Source: Candidatus Uhrbacteria bacterium
GTDB taxonomy: Bacteria; Patescibacteriota; Patescibacteriia; 2-12-FULL-60-25
DNA length: 64,000 nucleotides
NCBI GenBank assembly: GCA_020850575.1
Contig: JADZEJ010000007.1
Location: 62,001-126,000, forward strand
Direction of reading: 5' to 3'
Made by a program: the position numbers and the translations under genes. Shown one piece after another: positions 24,904 through 36,585 of the stretch. Each line of letters starts with the position of its first letter. Position 1 is the first letter of the stretch. The notes beneath the pieces are model-generated. The model had not been told where the DNA came from, searched no databases, and saw nothing but the letters and a program-made list of their open reading frames with translations.

Positions 24904-26838
24904 ATGATAAATCATTCTTCCTTCAAGCATCCACTCCAAGCCATCACTGACCCAATAACCATGAATGATTTTTGTTCCCAACTATTAACCCAGGCAAAAA
25001 CGATCCAACAAACACTTTCAAAAGAAACAACAGTAACCTGGGAAGAAAGTTTCGGGGCTTTTGACGAACTCATCTATGTACTCATGTTAGCAGGCGGGAT
25101 TACCAGTCTTATGTCAGTGACGCACCCGGATGAACAAATCCGTAAAACAGCCAAAACCTGGGAACCTAAAATTTCTGAATTTATAACCCAACTGTATCTA
25201 GATGCGGCGGTTTATCAAACACTACAAAAAACAAAAAAAACATGGAACAACGAAACGGCAAAAAATCGCCTCCAAACAGATATCCTGCGTGAGTATCGTC
25301 GCAATGGCCTAGATTTAAATGAAGCTCAACAGCATGAACTCAAACAACTGAATCATCAACTCACCGAATTAAGTCAAGCATTTGAAAGCAATCTCGCCTC
25401 TACCGTTGGCTACATCGATATAAAACCAGAACAACTGAATAGTTTACCTCAAGAGTACAAAGATACACATCCAGCCAAAGATGGGCTCATACGTATTACC
25501 ACCAATACTCCGGATTATGTTCCATTCATGAAATATGCAACCGATAGAGCTGCTGCACGCGAACTGTTTATTCAAAGTAAAAATCGGGCAAAAGATCAAA
25601 ATCTACCTCTATTGGATCAAGTGCTCAAAAAACGAGAACAAAAAGCGCATCTTTTAGGTTACAAAAACTGGGCAAGCTATATTCTTGAAACAAGAATGGC
25701 AAAAAATCCTGAAACAGTTCAAACTTTTTTAGAAAATCTACGCGCAGGAATCCAACCAATCATTAAACAAGACCTTTCTTTGCTATACAAAGCGGTTGGA
25801 ATTTCTCCTGATCAAACAATCGCAAGCTATGACATTAGCTACGCGAACAATCTTGCGGACAAAATGCATTTCAATCTAGATTCACAAGAACTGAGTAAGT
25901 ATTTTGAATTTGCTCGTGTGAAACAAGGTCTTCTGCAAACCGCATCACAAGTCTTCCAGATTGAATTTCAGCTAAACCCTAGAGCTCAACTCTGGCACGA
26001 AGATGTCGAAGCATACAATGTTATTCAACAAGGAAATATTATCGGAGAACTCTATCTAGATCTTCATCCTCGCGATGAAAAATACAAACATGCCGCCATG
26101 TTCAATGTACGTGAGTCTTACCAAGGCGAAACAGCCATCGCGGCACTTGTCTGCAATTTCCCAAAATCTAGTAATACCGCAGCTCTTCTTCAACATGAAG
26201 ATGTAATCACTTTTTTTCATGAATTCGGTCATGCTATTCATCATCTCCTCAGTAAAGCAACATTCGCATCCCAAGCCGGAACAAATGTAGCACGTGATTT
26301 CGTAGAAGTTCCTTCTCAATTTTTTGAAGAATACGCTTGGGATTATGCAACACTCAAAACCTTCGCACTTCACGTAATCACAAATGAGCCAATTACTGAA
26401 ACAATGTTTCAGTCTCTAATAAAAGCACGAAATTTTGGGAAGGGCATCGACACCATTCAGCAACTTTATTATGCTACGCTCGACCAAACATACCACACGC
26501 TCCCAACGGGTTTTGACACAACCAAGGTCATGCAAGAGTTGCATCATAAATTTATACCATTCGATTTTGTTCCAGATACACATTTTCAAGCGACTTTTGG
26601 ACATCTCATGGGATATGACGCTGGCTATTATGGCTATCAATGGGCGCTTGCCATCGCAAAAGATTGTTTAACGCCATTTCAAAAATACGGCTTATACGAT
26701 CAAGAGATAACCAAAAAATATCGTACGAATATTCTTGAACAAGGAAGTAGTTCCGATGAAACAGATCTCATCAAGAACTTCTTAAATCGTTCTTTCTCAC
26801 CCACTGCTTACCAAAATTATCTTAACTCTACAACGTAG
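24904..26838 (+). CDS. M3-family oligopeptidase (zinc metallopeptidase)
   Basis: The 644-residue product belongs to the thimet oligopeptidase/Dcp group, which cuts short peptides in the cytoplasm. The zinc site is FFHEFGHAIHHLL near residue 440, with a downstream FVEVPSQFFEEYAWD that provides the third ligand. The C-terminal GYDAGYYGYQWALAIAKD is another family hallmark. The N-terminal helical part (about 1-200) fits the usual fold. There is no signal peptide. The start is supported by a promoter ending 11 bases upstream. It probably recycles peptides taken up or released by proteolysis. Confidence 0.9.
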   Translation: MINHSSFKHPLQAITDPITMNDFCSQLLTQAKTIQQTLSKETTVTWEESFGAFDELIYVLMLAGGITSLMSVTHPDEQIRKTAKTWEPKISEFITQLYLDAAVYQTLQKTKKTWNNETAKNRLQTDILREYRRNGLDLNEAQQHELKQLNHQLTELSQAFESNLASTVGYIDIKPEQLNSLPQEYKDTHPAKDGLIRITTNTPDYVPFMKYATDRAAARELFIQSKNRAKDQNLPLLDQVLKKREQKAHLLGYKNWASYILETRMAKNPETVQTFLENLRAGIQPIIKQDLSLLYKAVGISPDQTIASYDISYANNLADKMHFNLDSQELSKYFEFARVKQGLLQTASQVFQIEFQLNPRAQLWHEDVEAYNVIQQGNIIGELYLDLHPRDEKYKHAAMFNVRESYQGETAIAALVCNFPKSSNTAALLQHEDVITFFHEFGHAIHHLLSKATFASQAGTNVARDFVEVPSQFFEEYAWDYATLKTFALHVITNEPITETMFQSLIKARNFGKGIDTIQQLYYATLDQTYHTLPTGFDTTKVMQELHHKFIPFDFVPDTHFQATFGHLMGYDAGYYGYQWALAIAKDCLTPFQKYGLYDQEITKKYRTNILEQGSSSDETDLIKNFLNRSFSPTAYQNYLNSTT

Positions 26839-26890
26839 AAGAAACGAAAAATAATACTATAATCACCTAAAAGAGAACGTATCCAATTAT

Positions 26891-27625
26891 ATGTCCATGG
26901 AATCTTTTCCTAAAGCATCATCACCAAAAAAATCAGCCAATGAATTACCCTCTTTTAAATTCTCGCAAGTCGAAGCCAACCAAGACGACTTTAACGAACA
27001 AATGTCAGCCAAAGAAGCGGGCAAAGCCATAAGCGATATCTCCAGAGCTGAAGGAGATTTTACTGATGAAAATTTTGAAGATCTTGAAGGTTCATTGAAT
27101 ACATTGCATCTGTCAAAAGCTGAAAAAGCAAAAAAAGAAGCACAAAGCGCAGAAATTGCCATGCAACAAGAAGCTGATGATCTAACCATAGACATTCTGC
27201 GTTTAAAAGTTTCCGAAAGCCTTCCTGAAAAACAAGCGACCGAAAAAGCAATCACGGATATGTGCATCAAGCTACAAAACGAAGGACTGAATCAAGAAGC
27301 GATAGGTGGTCGCGCTTTGCATGCATACGCTCGTTATATTATGGCAACTTCTGATTTGCACAAACCGGATAAAGAAAACCAAGCAAAAATAGCTCGCATG
27401 AAAGACGTCGTCAGCAAAATTTTGGGTTCTAATGCCCTAGGCTTAGGTCAAGATAAAGTTGAACACGGTGGATCCGTTGAACCAAAAGTTGCTCGTAGTA
27501 TCGGTTCAGAAAAAGTAAAAGGAAATCAAGATATATCTTTTGAAAGTCCAGACAAAGGAAAAACTGATCAAGAGCCGGCAATGTTTCGACTTTCTGATCT
27601 AAGAAATCAATCAAAAAAAATATAA
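26891..27625 (+). CDS. Charged, helical hypothetical protein
   Basis: No family is recognised in this 244-residue product. It is rich in Lys, Glu, Ala and Ser, mostly helical, with no signal or membrane segment. The centre (LSKAEKAKKEAQSAEIAMQQ) could form a coiled coil, and a region near residues 105-160 (TEKAITDMCIKLQNEGLNQE) looks more globular. The C-terminal 75 residues look disordered. A TATAAT box (about 26859-26864) lies about 26 bases before the ATG, and no clear Shine-Dalgarno sequence is seen. It follows the M3 peptidase gene by 52 bases but may have its own transcript. Confidence 0.6.
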   Translation: MSMESFPKASSPKKSANELPSFKFSQVEANQDDFNEQMSAKEAGKAISDISRAEGDFTDENFEDLEGSLNTLHLSKAEKAKKEAQSAEIAMQQEADDLTIDILRLKVSESLPEKQATEKAITDMCIKLQNEGLNQEAIGGRALHAYARYIMATSDLHKPDKENQAKIARMKDVVSKILGSNALGLGQDKVEHGGSVEPKVARSIGSEKVKGNQDISFESPDKGKTDQEPAMFRLSDLRNQSKKI

Positions 27626-27666
27626 TACTGGTACAAGAGATAAACAAATAACAAAAATATCTTGAA

Positions 27667-27695
27667 TTGACAATACAACAAAATAACGGTACATT
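27667..27695 (+). promoter_or_regulatory. tRNA-Val(GAC) promoter
   Basis: A perfect TTGACA (27667-27672), a 17-base spacer and TACATT (27690-27695) lie 22 bases before the tRNA. Confidence 0.7.
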
Positions 27696-27717
27696 TTTCA
27701 CACAAAATAAAGATTCT

Positions 27718-27794
27718 GGACGGCTAGCTCAGTTGGTTAGAGCGTCACATTGACATTGTGAAGGTCAGAAGTTCGACTCTTCTGCCGTCCACCA
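27718..27794 (+). tRNA. tRNA-Val (anticodon GAC)
   Basis: A complete cloverleaf with acceptor GGACGGC / GCCGTCC, anticodon stem TCACA / TGTGA with loop TTGACAT, T arm AGAAG / CTTCT around TTCGACT, and an encoded CCA. Together with tRNA-Val(UAC) it covers all valine codons. Confidence 0.97.
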
Positions 27795-27830
27795 TCAAAA
27801 AAATCCTCCTTAAGGAGGATTTTTTGATAA
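27794..27830 (+). terminator. Terminator of tRNA-Val(GAC)
   Basis: An atcaaaaaaatcctcc / ggaggattttttgat stem with a short loop starts at the tRNA end. Six T follow the GC part. Confidence 0.85.
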
Positions 27831-27894
27831 AAAATTACAAGAATCTACACAAATTCAAAAGCATTGTCATTAGTAAAAAAACAAAATTGCAAAA

Positions 27895-27922
27895 CAAAAA
27901 AAATCCTCTATGGGATTTTTTT
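27895..27922 (-). terminator. Terminator of the 16S rRNA transcript
   Basis: On the minus strand AAAAAATCCC / GGATTTTTTTT forms a hairpin ending in eight T, about 140 bases after the 16S 3' end and just outside the processing stem. Confidence 0.65.
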
Positions 27923-27938
27923 AAAAAATCTTCAACTT

Positions 27939-27969
27939 CAGAAAAGTGACCAACTAACCTCCATCGGGG
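27939..27969 (-). other. 16S rRNA processing stem, downstream arm
   Basis: The sequence at 27940-27959 is complementary in 18 of 20 positions to 29661-29680, and the pairing extends through a CCCGAT block. The stem encloses the whole 16S gene, as RNase III stems do in other bacteria. Confidence 0.7.
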
Positions 27970-28056
27970 TTCCAGTGTCTCCATAAATGGAGGTCGACCT
28001 GGGAATCTGATTCCGATTCAGCCGACAATGTCGGCTCATCGTAATAATTTCTCCCT

Positions 28057-29557
<1,501 letters not shown>

Positions 29558-29649
29558 CCCACAAATCCCTGGTAGGAGATTTGGGATCAAGTGTTTAATC
29601 AACCTGCTCGGTTGATGTTTATTTTTCCATCCTTACTCAAAGTAAGATG

Positions 29650-29681
29650 GACCCGATTTTGGTTACTTGGTCACTCTTCTG
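29650..29681 (-). other. 16S rRNA processing stem, upstream arm
   Basis: This pairs with 27939-27969 to close the precursor around 16S alone. Confidence 0.7.
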
Positions 29682-29738
29682 TTGTCGAAGTTCAATAAAT
29701 TCCATTTTTTCGTATCAACCTTTTTGGAATGTGTAAGA

Positions 29739-29767
29739 AGATTACTCAATTATTTATACAATGTCAA
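29739..29767 (-). promoter_or_regulatory. 16S rRNA promoter
   Basis: TTGACA (29762-29767), a 17-base spacer and TAATCT (29739-29744) lie about 180 bases before the 16S 5' end. A weaker TTGATT / TATGTA pair lies further upstream and may be a second promoter. Confidence 0.65.
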
Positions 29768-29895
29768 GAGCTAAACCTCGAAATTAAGATTGAAACTCAG
29801 ATATATTTATTACATAGTCAATGTTCATGTAAAAATCAATGTAAAAGCTATGAGAAAAACACCAAAATCAACAAAAAATTTTGTAAAGAAAATGA

Positions 29896-29924
29896 TTGAC
29901 AAAAATGAAATTTTATGCTAAGGT
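29896..29924 (+). promoter_or_regulatory. Promoter of the 30063-31415 orphan gene
   Basis: TTGACA (29896-29901), a 17-base spacer and TGCTAAGGT (extended -10, hexamer 29919-29924). The leader would be about 130 bases. Confidence 0.6.
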
Positions 29925-29931
29925 GCTTTTT

Positions 29932-29973
29932 CTCCTGAAAGTTGGCATTCGCCCACTTAAAGTCGTTCGGGAG
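29932..29973 (+). promoter_or_regulatory. Structured 5' leader element of the orphan gene
   Basis: An outer stem ctcctgaa / ttcgggag (29932-29939 with 29966-29973, one G-U pair) encloses an inner stem aagttggc / gcccactt around loop attc (29939-29958). It starts at the predicted RNA 5' end. No known riboswitch is recognised. The rest of the leader to 30062 is A-rich. Confidence 0.4.
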
Positions 29974-30062
29974 TTAATTTAAATTCATAATGAAATAAAG
30001 ATTGTTATTCAAAAGAAAAACAATCAAAACAACAAACAGATAGATCGGGAAAAGAGGGTAAA

Positions 30063-31415
30063 ATGGAAAATGATAATGCGAACGTTGGGAAGTGCAATCT
30101 TGCACTCATGGCGCTGTATGCAGCAAGTGAATGCGATAGGCTTGGCAGGTTTACTCCCGAGCATGTATGCGTCATAAAAGCCGCAGTCCAAAAACTTGAT
30201 CTCCCCTTCCCAGGGGTAAAGGTCAAGCCGGTAGAATGGAAGATTCTGACAAAAAACGGAATCAGGCCAGGAACATGGCCTCATTTCTACGCACACATGG
30301 AGGACATTTCTTCAAAAGAAAAGTCCCTAGATGCAATGCGTAAAAAGATCTGCGTCATCAACGCCAAAATCCAGAATCTCGATGAGTACGATGATGAAAT
30401 CATCGCACTTCGAGACGAACGCGGAAGGCTGTTCAAATACATGACCTTCGTCGAGTCCGTTCTCGACGATGTCGTTACCGCGATGCAAGCCGCTGTAGCA
30501 AAGCTACTGCAGCAACAGACGCAACCTTTGAAGGCAAAGGTGGAGGCTCCCGTCGCCGCAGTCCAACCAAAGACTGCGTCGCATCAGGAGTACGTCACTC
30601 CACAAAATGTCGAGGCAATGCTCATCGAGCTCTGTCACGGCAAGATTCGAAGTATCTCGACGCGCTACGCGTCAGCACGTCGTGTCATGGAGCTGATTCA
30701 CTTCGGCACCATGAAGACGCCTCATGCAATCGAGGATATCAACGAGGTCATCCACGACTTCGTGCGCGAAACCATCGAACACGACCGGTACTACGATGAT
30801 GTCAAAAACGCATCTGGCGCCGCATGGTCGTGGATGAAGAACACCTTCCATGCGCTCGCCAACGAGCACCGTAAAGTGAATGGACCCATCGGGTTCTATT
30901 CCACAGGACCCATGGAAGCGGCAACAACGGAGGACATCGAGCGGTACAGTTCAGTCGATGCTAAGATCGACTACTATGCCCACTTTATGGGCATTATGCT
31001 TCGCGAGCTCCCCAAAGCGGTGAGCGAGGAAGACCTGAGCCGAGTATACGATTTGGCTGAGTCCGAAGCGAATGTTCTAATCAAGAAACACCCTCATCAC
31101 GTCGAGATCATCAACAAATGTCTCGACGCGGCGTGCGATGACCTGTACAACCGCTCTTTCAACAGTGACCATCAAGAGCAGATTTACCAGGCTTTGTGCC
31201 AGCTGCAAAGCATGCTCAATCCCTGGTTCGACACCTGGACAGGTCCGATCGTGGAACGCCAGATCCCCAAATCAAAAAAAGAAAAGGGGCAAAAGAGTGG
31301 TTCCATCCCACTCTCTCCGCCGTCAGGACGCTTCGAAAACGATGCGCTCAGGCGGCAACTCACTCAGGTCCTGAGGAAAATCGAGGACGGAAACGTTCCG
31401 ACGGCTCAAGCCTGA
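30063..31415 (+). CDS. Orphan protein of 450 residues, GC-richer than neighbours
   Basis: No family is recognised. The product is mostly helical. A Cys-containing N-terminal region (MALYAASECDRLG) is followed by a likely coiled-coil (about 85-155, LRDERGRLFKYMTF) and a Gln/Pro/Ala linker. A globular helical part comes next (about 180-390), with His/Tyr-rich segments such as VRETIEHDRYYDDV and KIDYYAHFMGIML. The tail is basic and disordered (SKKEKGQKSG). There is no signal peptide. A Shine-Dalgarno-like AGAGGG precedes the ATG. Codons use more G and C than adjacent genes, which may mean transfer or strong expression. It stands alone next to the 16S promoter region. Confidence 0.7.
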   Translation: MENDNANVGKCNLALMALYAASECDRLGRFTPEHVCVIKAAVQKLDLPFPGVKVKPVEWKILTKNGIRPGTWPHFYAHMEDISSKEKSLDAMRKKICVINAKIQNLDEYDDEIIALRDERGRLFKYMTFVESVLDDVVTAMQAAVAKLLQQQTQPLKAKVEAPVAAVQPKTASHQEYVTPQNVEAMLIELCHGKIRSISTRYASARRVMELIHFGTMKTPHAIEDINEVIHDFVRETIEHDRYYDDVKNASGAAWSWMKNTFHALANEHRKVNGPIGFYSTGPMEAATTEDIERYSSVDAKIDYYAHFMGIMLRELPKAVSEEDLSRVYDLAESEANVLIKKHPHHVEIINKCLDAACDDLYNRSFNSDHQEQIYQALCQLQSMLNPWFDTWTGPIVERQIPKSKKEKGQKSGSIPLSPPSGRFENDALRRQLTQVLRKIEDGNVPTAQA

Positions 31416-31462
31416 AAAGACATAACCTTGTTCTGATCATGCCGTGAGGCACTTCAGAATGG

Positions 31463-31507
31463 CGCGCTAGCACTAGAGAATCTCTCAAAGCTAGCGCGTT
31501 TTCTTTT
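31463..31507 (+). terminator. Terminator of the orphan gene, overlapping the rsmA 3' end
   Basis: A cgcgctagc / gctagcgcg stem (31463-31471 with 31490-31498) is followed by TTTTCTTTT. The convergent rsmA gene ends inside it. Confidence 0.85.
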
Positions 31508-32309
31508 GCAAGAAAATCTGAACAAGTTTTGCCCATTGTTCCGGTTTCAATTCTTCCGCGCGGGCATGCTCTGCAATTCCAGCTTCAGTAAAATCTCCAT
31601 CCGTAAAAGAAAAAGTAATAAGATTTGAGCGAACCTTTTTTCGCGGATGCGCAAAACCAACTTTAGCAATTTTCATGATATGTTCTGGATCTACCCCCCA
31701 TTTTTCAAACCTTTCAACCGAAGATAAAGGAATAATTTCTAGTATTGCTGATTGTACTTTTGGAGATGGAAAAAAACTCCCCGGTTTAACAAGCTTCACA
31801 ATCCGTATCGATGATGAAGCAAAAGAAACCATAAGAGATACAAGAGAGTGTTTTCCTCCACGCGCCAATATACGCTCAGCCACTTCTTTTTGAATCAACA
31901 CCACCAATCGCTCTGGCGGATGTGCACGATACAGAGCCTTCCGTATCGCAAGAGACGTAATTGAATACGGTAAATTCGAGACAAATTTCCACGACTCATT
32001 GCCAATAATTTCATCCCAATCAAGACTTGCCGCATCTCCATGCATCACCTGAATCCCTTGTACTTGCAAACGAGGAATAAAACGACGGTCCTGTTCAATC
32101 GCCAAAACCTCAGCACCGGCATTCTTTAAGGCAAAACTCAAAACTCCCAAACCTGGACCAATTTCTAAAATACGATCACCGACATGAACCTGCGCGGCTC
32201 CAACAATCGCCTCAAGTGCCTGTGGATCAATCAAAAAATGTTGCCCAAGAGCTTTATTCGCACCGCTGCCAAATTCAGTCAAGATTGCTTTAATTTCCTG
32301 CAACTTCAT
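31491..32309 (-). CDS. rsmA: 16S rRNA dimethyladenosine transferase
   Basis: RsmA (KsgA) dimethylates two adjacent adenosines near the 3' end of 16S rRNA during 30S assembly. The 272-residue product has GQHFLIDPQALEAIV at the start and the SAM site ILEIGPGLGVLSFAL near residue 45. The catalytic NLPYSITSLAIRK block comes near 114, then FASSSIRIVKLVKPGSFFPSPKVQS. The C-terminal domain is of normal size. Its last codons overlap the terminator of the convergent orphan gene. It lies downstream of prfB in the same direction, with a gap of about 100 bases. Confidence 0.95.
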   Translation of the reverse strand: MKLQEIKAILTEFGSGANKALGQHFLIDPQALEAIVGAAQVHVGDRILEIGPGLGVLSFALKNAGAEVLAIEQDRRFIPRLQVQGIQVMHGDAASLDWDEIIGNESWKFVSNLPYSITSLAIRKALYRAHPPERLVVLIQKEVAERILARGGKHSLVSLMVSFASSSIRIVKLVKPGSFFPSPKVQSAILEIIPLSSVERFEKWGVDPEHIMKIAKVGFAHPRKKVRSNLITFSFTDGDFTEAGIAEHARAEELKPEQWAKLVQIFLQKKTR

Positions 32310-32411
32310 ATCAATGGTATTTGAACATGTTCCGTAAAATTCGCACAGACCCTTAACGTAAAAGCTCTATCTTTCCACCAAGGTAAAATCAATGATGACC
32401 CAATCCATATC

Positions 32412-33542
32412 TTATTCTTCTTTGTTTAATTCTGCGCGAAAGTCACCAGGCTTCACACCCAAACGCAATTCCGCTTCGATAAAAGCATCTAAATCTCCAT
32501 TCAAAACGCCGTCCGTATCCGAAGTTTCGATTCCAGTACGTAAATCCTTTACTAAACGATATGGCTGCAATACATATGAACGAATCTGGCTACCCCATTC
32601 AGCGCTATGAAATTCTCCGCGCAATTGCTGTTTCTCTTTCTGCATTTCTTCTTCTTTCAATTTCACTAATTTTGCTTTTAAAATTCTCATCGCCATTTCA
32701 CGATTCTGTGTTTGCGATCGTTCATTTTGACAACTTACCGAAATTTTTGTCGGCAAATGTACAATACGAACTGCCGAATACGTGGTATTCACGCTTTGAC
32801 CACCCTTACCACCTGACATAAAGGTATCAATCCGTATATCCTCCGGTTTAATTTCAATCTCAATATCATCCGCAATTTCTGGCAACACTTCAACTAAAGC
32901 AAAAGATGTTTGACGTAGAGAATCCGCATTAAATGGCGACAAACGAACCAAACGATGAACACCTGCTTCGCCTTTTAAGTGACCATAAGCATGTCGTCCT
33001 TCAACAAAAAATGTAGCGGATTTAATTCCGGCTTCACCACCGCGACTCTCATCAACTAAACGTACACCCCAACCCTTACGCTCCGCATAACGTGAATACA
33101 TACGAAGCAATATCTCTGCCCAATCTTGAGCATCTGTTCCACCCGCTCCTGCATGAATCGCAACCACTGCACTCGCTGCATCATGTGTCCCGTTAAATAA
33201 CATTGAAAATTCCATCTGAATATAACGTTGCTCGAGCGTGTCAATTTTTTGTTCAATATCATTCTCAATTTCTTCAGTTAACTCTTCTTGTGCTAATTCA
33301 ACAAAATCTGCTAAATCTTTCAAATCAATTCGTAACTTTTCCCATTGAGCATATTCTTTTTTCAACTCAGCTAATTTTTGTAATTCTTTACGAGCACGAT
33401 CAGCATCCGACCAAAAATCCGGTACCACGCTTTCAGCTTCAAGTGCACCAATTTCTGCATTCATTGATTCCAAATCCAAAACAGACCAAGCCTCCACCAG
33501 CTTAACCCGTAAAACAGAAATTCGTTCTTGGACACCGGTCAT
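32412..33542 (-). CDS. prfB: Peptide chain release factor 2
   Basis: RF2 reads UAA and UGA. The 376-residue product carries the SPF tripeptide used for UGA recognition (RLSPFNADSLRQTSF) and the GGQ loop ([18 protein letters not shown]). The coding frame is continuous. There is no in-frame UGA near codon 26, so the programmed frameshift known from many bacteria is absent. Its ATG lies nine bases after a TATGTT box, within the gap after the upstream gene, which suggests a leaderless mRNA. With prfA also present, all three stop codons are read in the standard way. Confidence 0.96.
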   Translation of the reverse strand: MTGVQERISVLRVKLVEAWSVLDLESMNAEIGALEAESVVPDFWSDADRARKELQKLAELKKEYAQWEKLRIDLKDLADFVELAQEELTEEIENDIEQKIDTLEQRYIQMEFSMLFNGTHDAASAVVAIHAGAGGTDAQDWAEILLRMYSRYAERKGWGVRLVDESRGGEAGIKSATFFVEGRHAYGHLKGEAGVHRLVRLSPFNADSLRQTSFALVEVLPEIADDIEIEIKPEDIRIDTFMSGGKGGQSVNTTYSAVRIVHLPTKISVSCQNERSQTQNREMAMRILKAKLVKLKEEEMQKEKQQLRGEFHSAEWGSQIRSYVLQPYRLVKDLRTGIETSDTDGVLNGDLDAFIEAELRLGVKPGDFRAELNKEE

Positions 33543-33551
33543 ATCCCGGCG

Positions 33552-33557
33552 AACATA
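33552..33557 (-). promoter_or_regulatory. -10 box of prfB, leaderless type
   Basis: TGGTATGTT (extended -10, hexamer 33552-33557) ends nine bases before the ATG at 33542. No clear -35 is seen. Confidence 0.45.
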
Positions 33558-33562
33558 CCAGG

Positions 33563-34003
33563 TTACGCGACCTCTCGTCCATCCCCCTCTTCTTGATCAG
33601 GTTCCAAAGAAGAAGCGACATATGGTGGCATAGTACGATCTCCTTCGGTTTTAATCGCTCCAGTCACCGTCATTTCAAAAGCTACCGGACTCTCAGTAAC
33701 ACGATCATCATGACTTATCCGATCAGATTCCTGTGAGACATTTTCTTCATTCATCTTAATACGAACACCGGATGCAGAATCCTTAGACCACTGAGTATGC
33801 GGACCGGAAGTGGAATCTCGTTCCGTATCGGGTATCGCTTCGTCATCTGATTCCTGTACCGGTACATATTCGATTTCTTCATCTGTTGCCAAATCTTCTA
33901 ATCCACTCGAAGAAACCGGCTGAAAATCATTCAAAGATTCCGGATTTGAAAATCCTGATTTTTTTTCAAACGATGTAAAATTCATTGGTGATTCGTTGCT
34001 CAT
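33563..34003 (-). CDS. Acidic, probably disordered small protein
   Basis: The start chosen is the ATG at 34003, because an extended -10 box ends eight bases upstream and the six residues before it are not needed. The 146-residue product is rich in Glu, Asp, Ser and Pro (for example YVPVQESDDEAIPDTERD), with no signal, no membrane helix and little predicted order. No family is recognised. It could be an adaptor or simply a poorly conserved gene. It precedes prfB by about 20 bases. Confidence 0.5.
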   Translation of the reverse strand: MSNESPMNFTSFEKKSGFSNPESLNDFQPVSSSGLEDLATDEEIEYVPVQESDDEAIPDTERDSTSGPHTQWSKDSASGVRIKMNEENVSQESDRISHDDRVTESPVAFEMTVTGAIKTEGDRTMPPYVASSLEPDQEEGDGREVA

Positions 34004-34011
34004 ATGCAATA

Positions 34012-34017
34012 AGCATA
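34012..34017 (-). promoter_or_regulatory. -10 box of the acidic protein gene, leaderless type
   Basis: TGTTATGCT (extended -10, hexamer 34012-34017) directly follows the T run of the preceding terminator and ends eight bases before the ATG. Confidence 0.45.
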
Positions 34018-34020
34018 ACA

Positions 34021-34054
34021 AAAAAACAAAAACCTCGCTAAAACGAGGTTTTTG
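34021..34054 (-). terminator. Terminator of the 34076-34441 gene
   Basis: A perfect 11-base-pair stem (34027-34037 with 34044-34054) is followed on the minus strand by TTTTTGTTTTTTTG. Confidence 0.85.
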
Positions 34055-34075
34055 TAATCATTGGCGTATCCAAAC

Positions 34076-34441
34076 TTAAATATTAAGCTTGCTGCGATAA
34101 GCTCCAATAAGTGGAATTTCCCAAAATTGACCTTGTAAAGTTTTGATCACGGCTACAAGACCCAAAATAAGCATAGCGATCCAGCCAAAGAATCCAACCA
34201 ACCAACCAAGTAACGGAATCATTGAGATCACACCCAGAATCAAACCGGCGATAAAAAATACAATGCCTTGTTTTGCATGTTCCTGACAAAATTTTGAATC
34301 CTTTTTCGCAAGAAGCGGAATCAAGAACAAAATACCGATATAAGATAAACAAGCAAGAACTTTGTTTTCTTCAATATCCTTTTTATCAAAACTTGGCATA
34401 ACATGTGCTTCCATTTTTGGAGCTTGTTGTTGGTCGTTCAT
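34076..34441 (-). CDS. DUF4870/Tic20-like small membrane protein
   Basis: The 121-residue product has a polar N-terminus and then the pattern of the DUF4870-type family. CLSYIGILFLIPLL leads a first helix, CQEHAKQGIVFFIAGLI a second, and a third helical region contains WIAMLILGLVAVIKTLQG. The HAKQG loop between helices is characteristic. The function of this family is not settled. Its ATG lies nine bases after an extended -10 box, and it has its own terminator, so it is a single-gene transcript. Confidence 0.8.
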   Translation of the reverse strand: MNDQQQAPKMEAHVMPSFDKKDIEENKVLACLSYIGILFLIPLLAKKDSKFCQEHAKQGIVFFIAGLILGVISMIPLLGWLVGFFGWIAMLILGLVAVIKTLQGQFWEIPLIGAYRSKLNI

Positions 34442-34450
34442 AATGACATT

Positions 34451-34456
34451 AGTATA
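34451..34456 (-). promoter_or_regulatory. -10 box of the DUF4870-like gene, leaderless type
   Basis: TGTTATACT (extended -10, hexamer 34451-34456) ends nine bases before the ATG. TTGAAT lies 16 bases further upstream. Confidence 0.55.
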
Positions 34457-34478
34457 ACAATTTCTATGGATAATTCAA

Positions 34479-36426
<1,948 letters not shown>

Positions 36427-36488
36427 ACAAAATAATGAAACTAAATTAGTTATTTATGTAGTATTATGTTATATAAATATACGTTTAA

Positions 36489-36515
36489 TTGGCATTCAAA
36501 CTGTCTGAGTGCTAA
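36489..36515. promoter_or_regulatory. CIRCE-like operator upstream of groES
   Basis: TTGGCATTC, nine bases, then GAGTGCTAA matches the canonical CIRCE (TTAGCACTC-N9-GAGTGCTAA) at 16 of 18 stem positions. CIRCE binds the heat-shock repressor HrcA. A possible -35 (TTGAAT on the minus strand) overlaps it. Confidence 0.85.
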
Positions 36516-36549
36516 TACTCAGTAATCCCTATCTTGCATGCAAGCTGAA

Positions 36550-36578
36550 TTGCCGTCAAGACCAAATTCAGTTATGCT
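36550..36578 (+). promoter_or_regulatory. Promoter of the methyltransferase gene, leaderless type
   Basis: TTGCCG (36550-36555), a 17-base spacer and TATGCT (36573-36578) end seven bases before the ATG at 36586. Confidence 0.6.
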
Positions 36579-36585
36579 CCACCGC

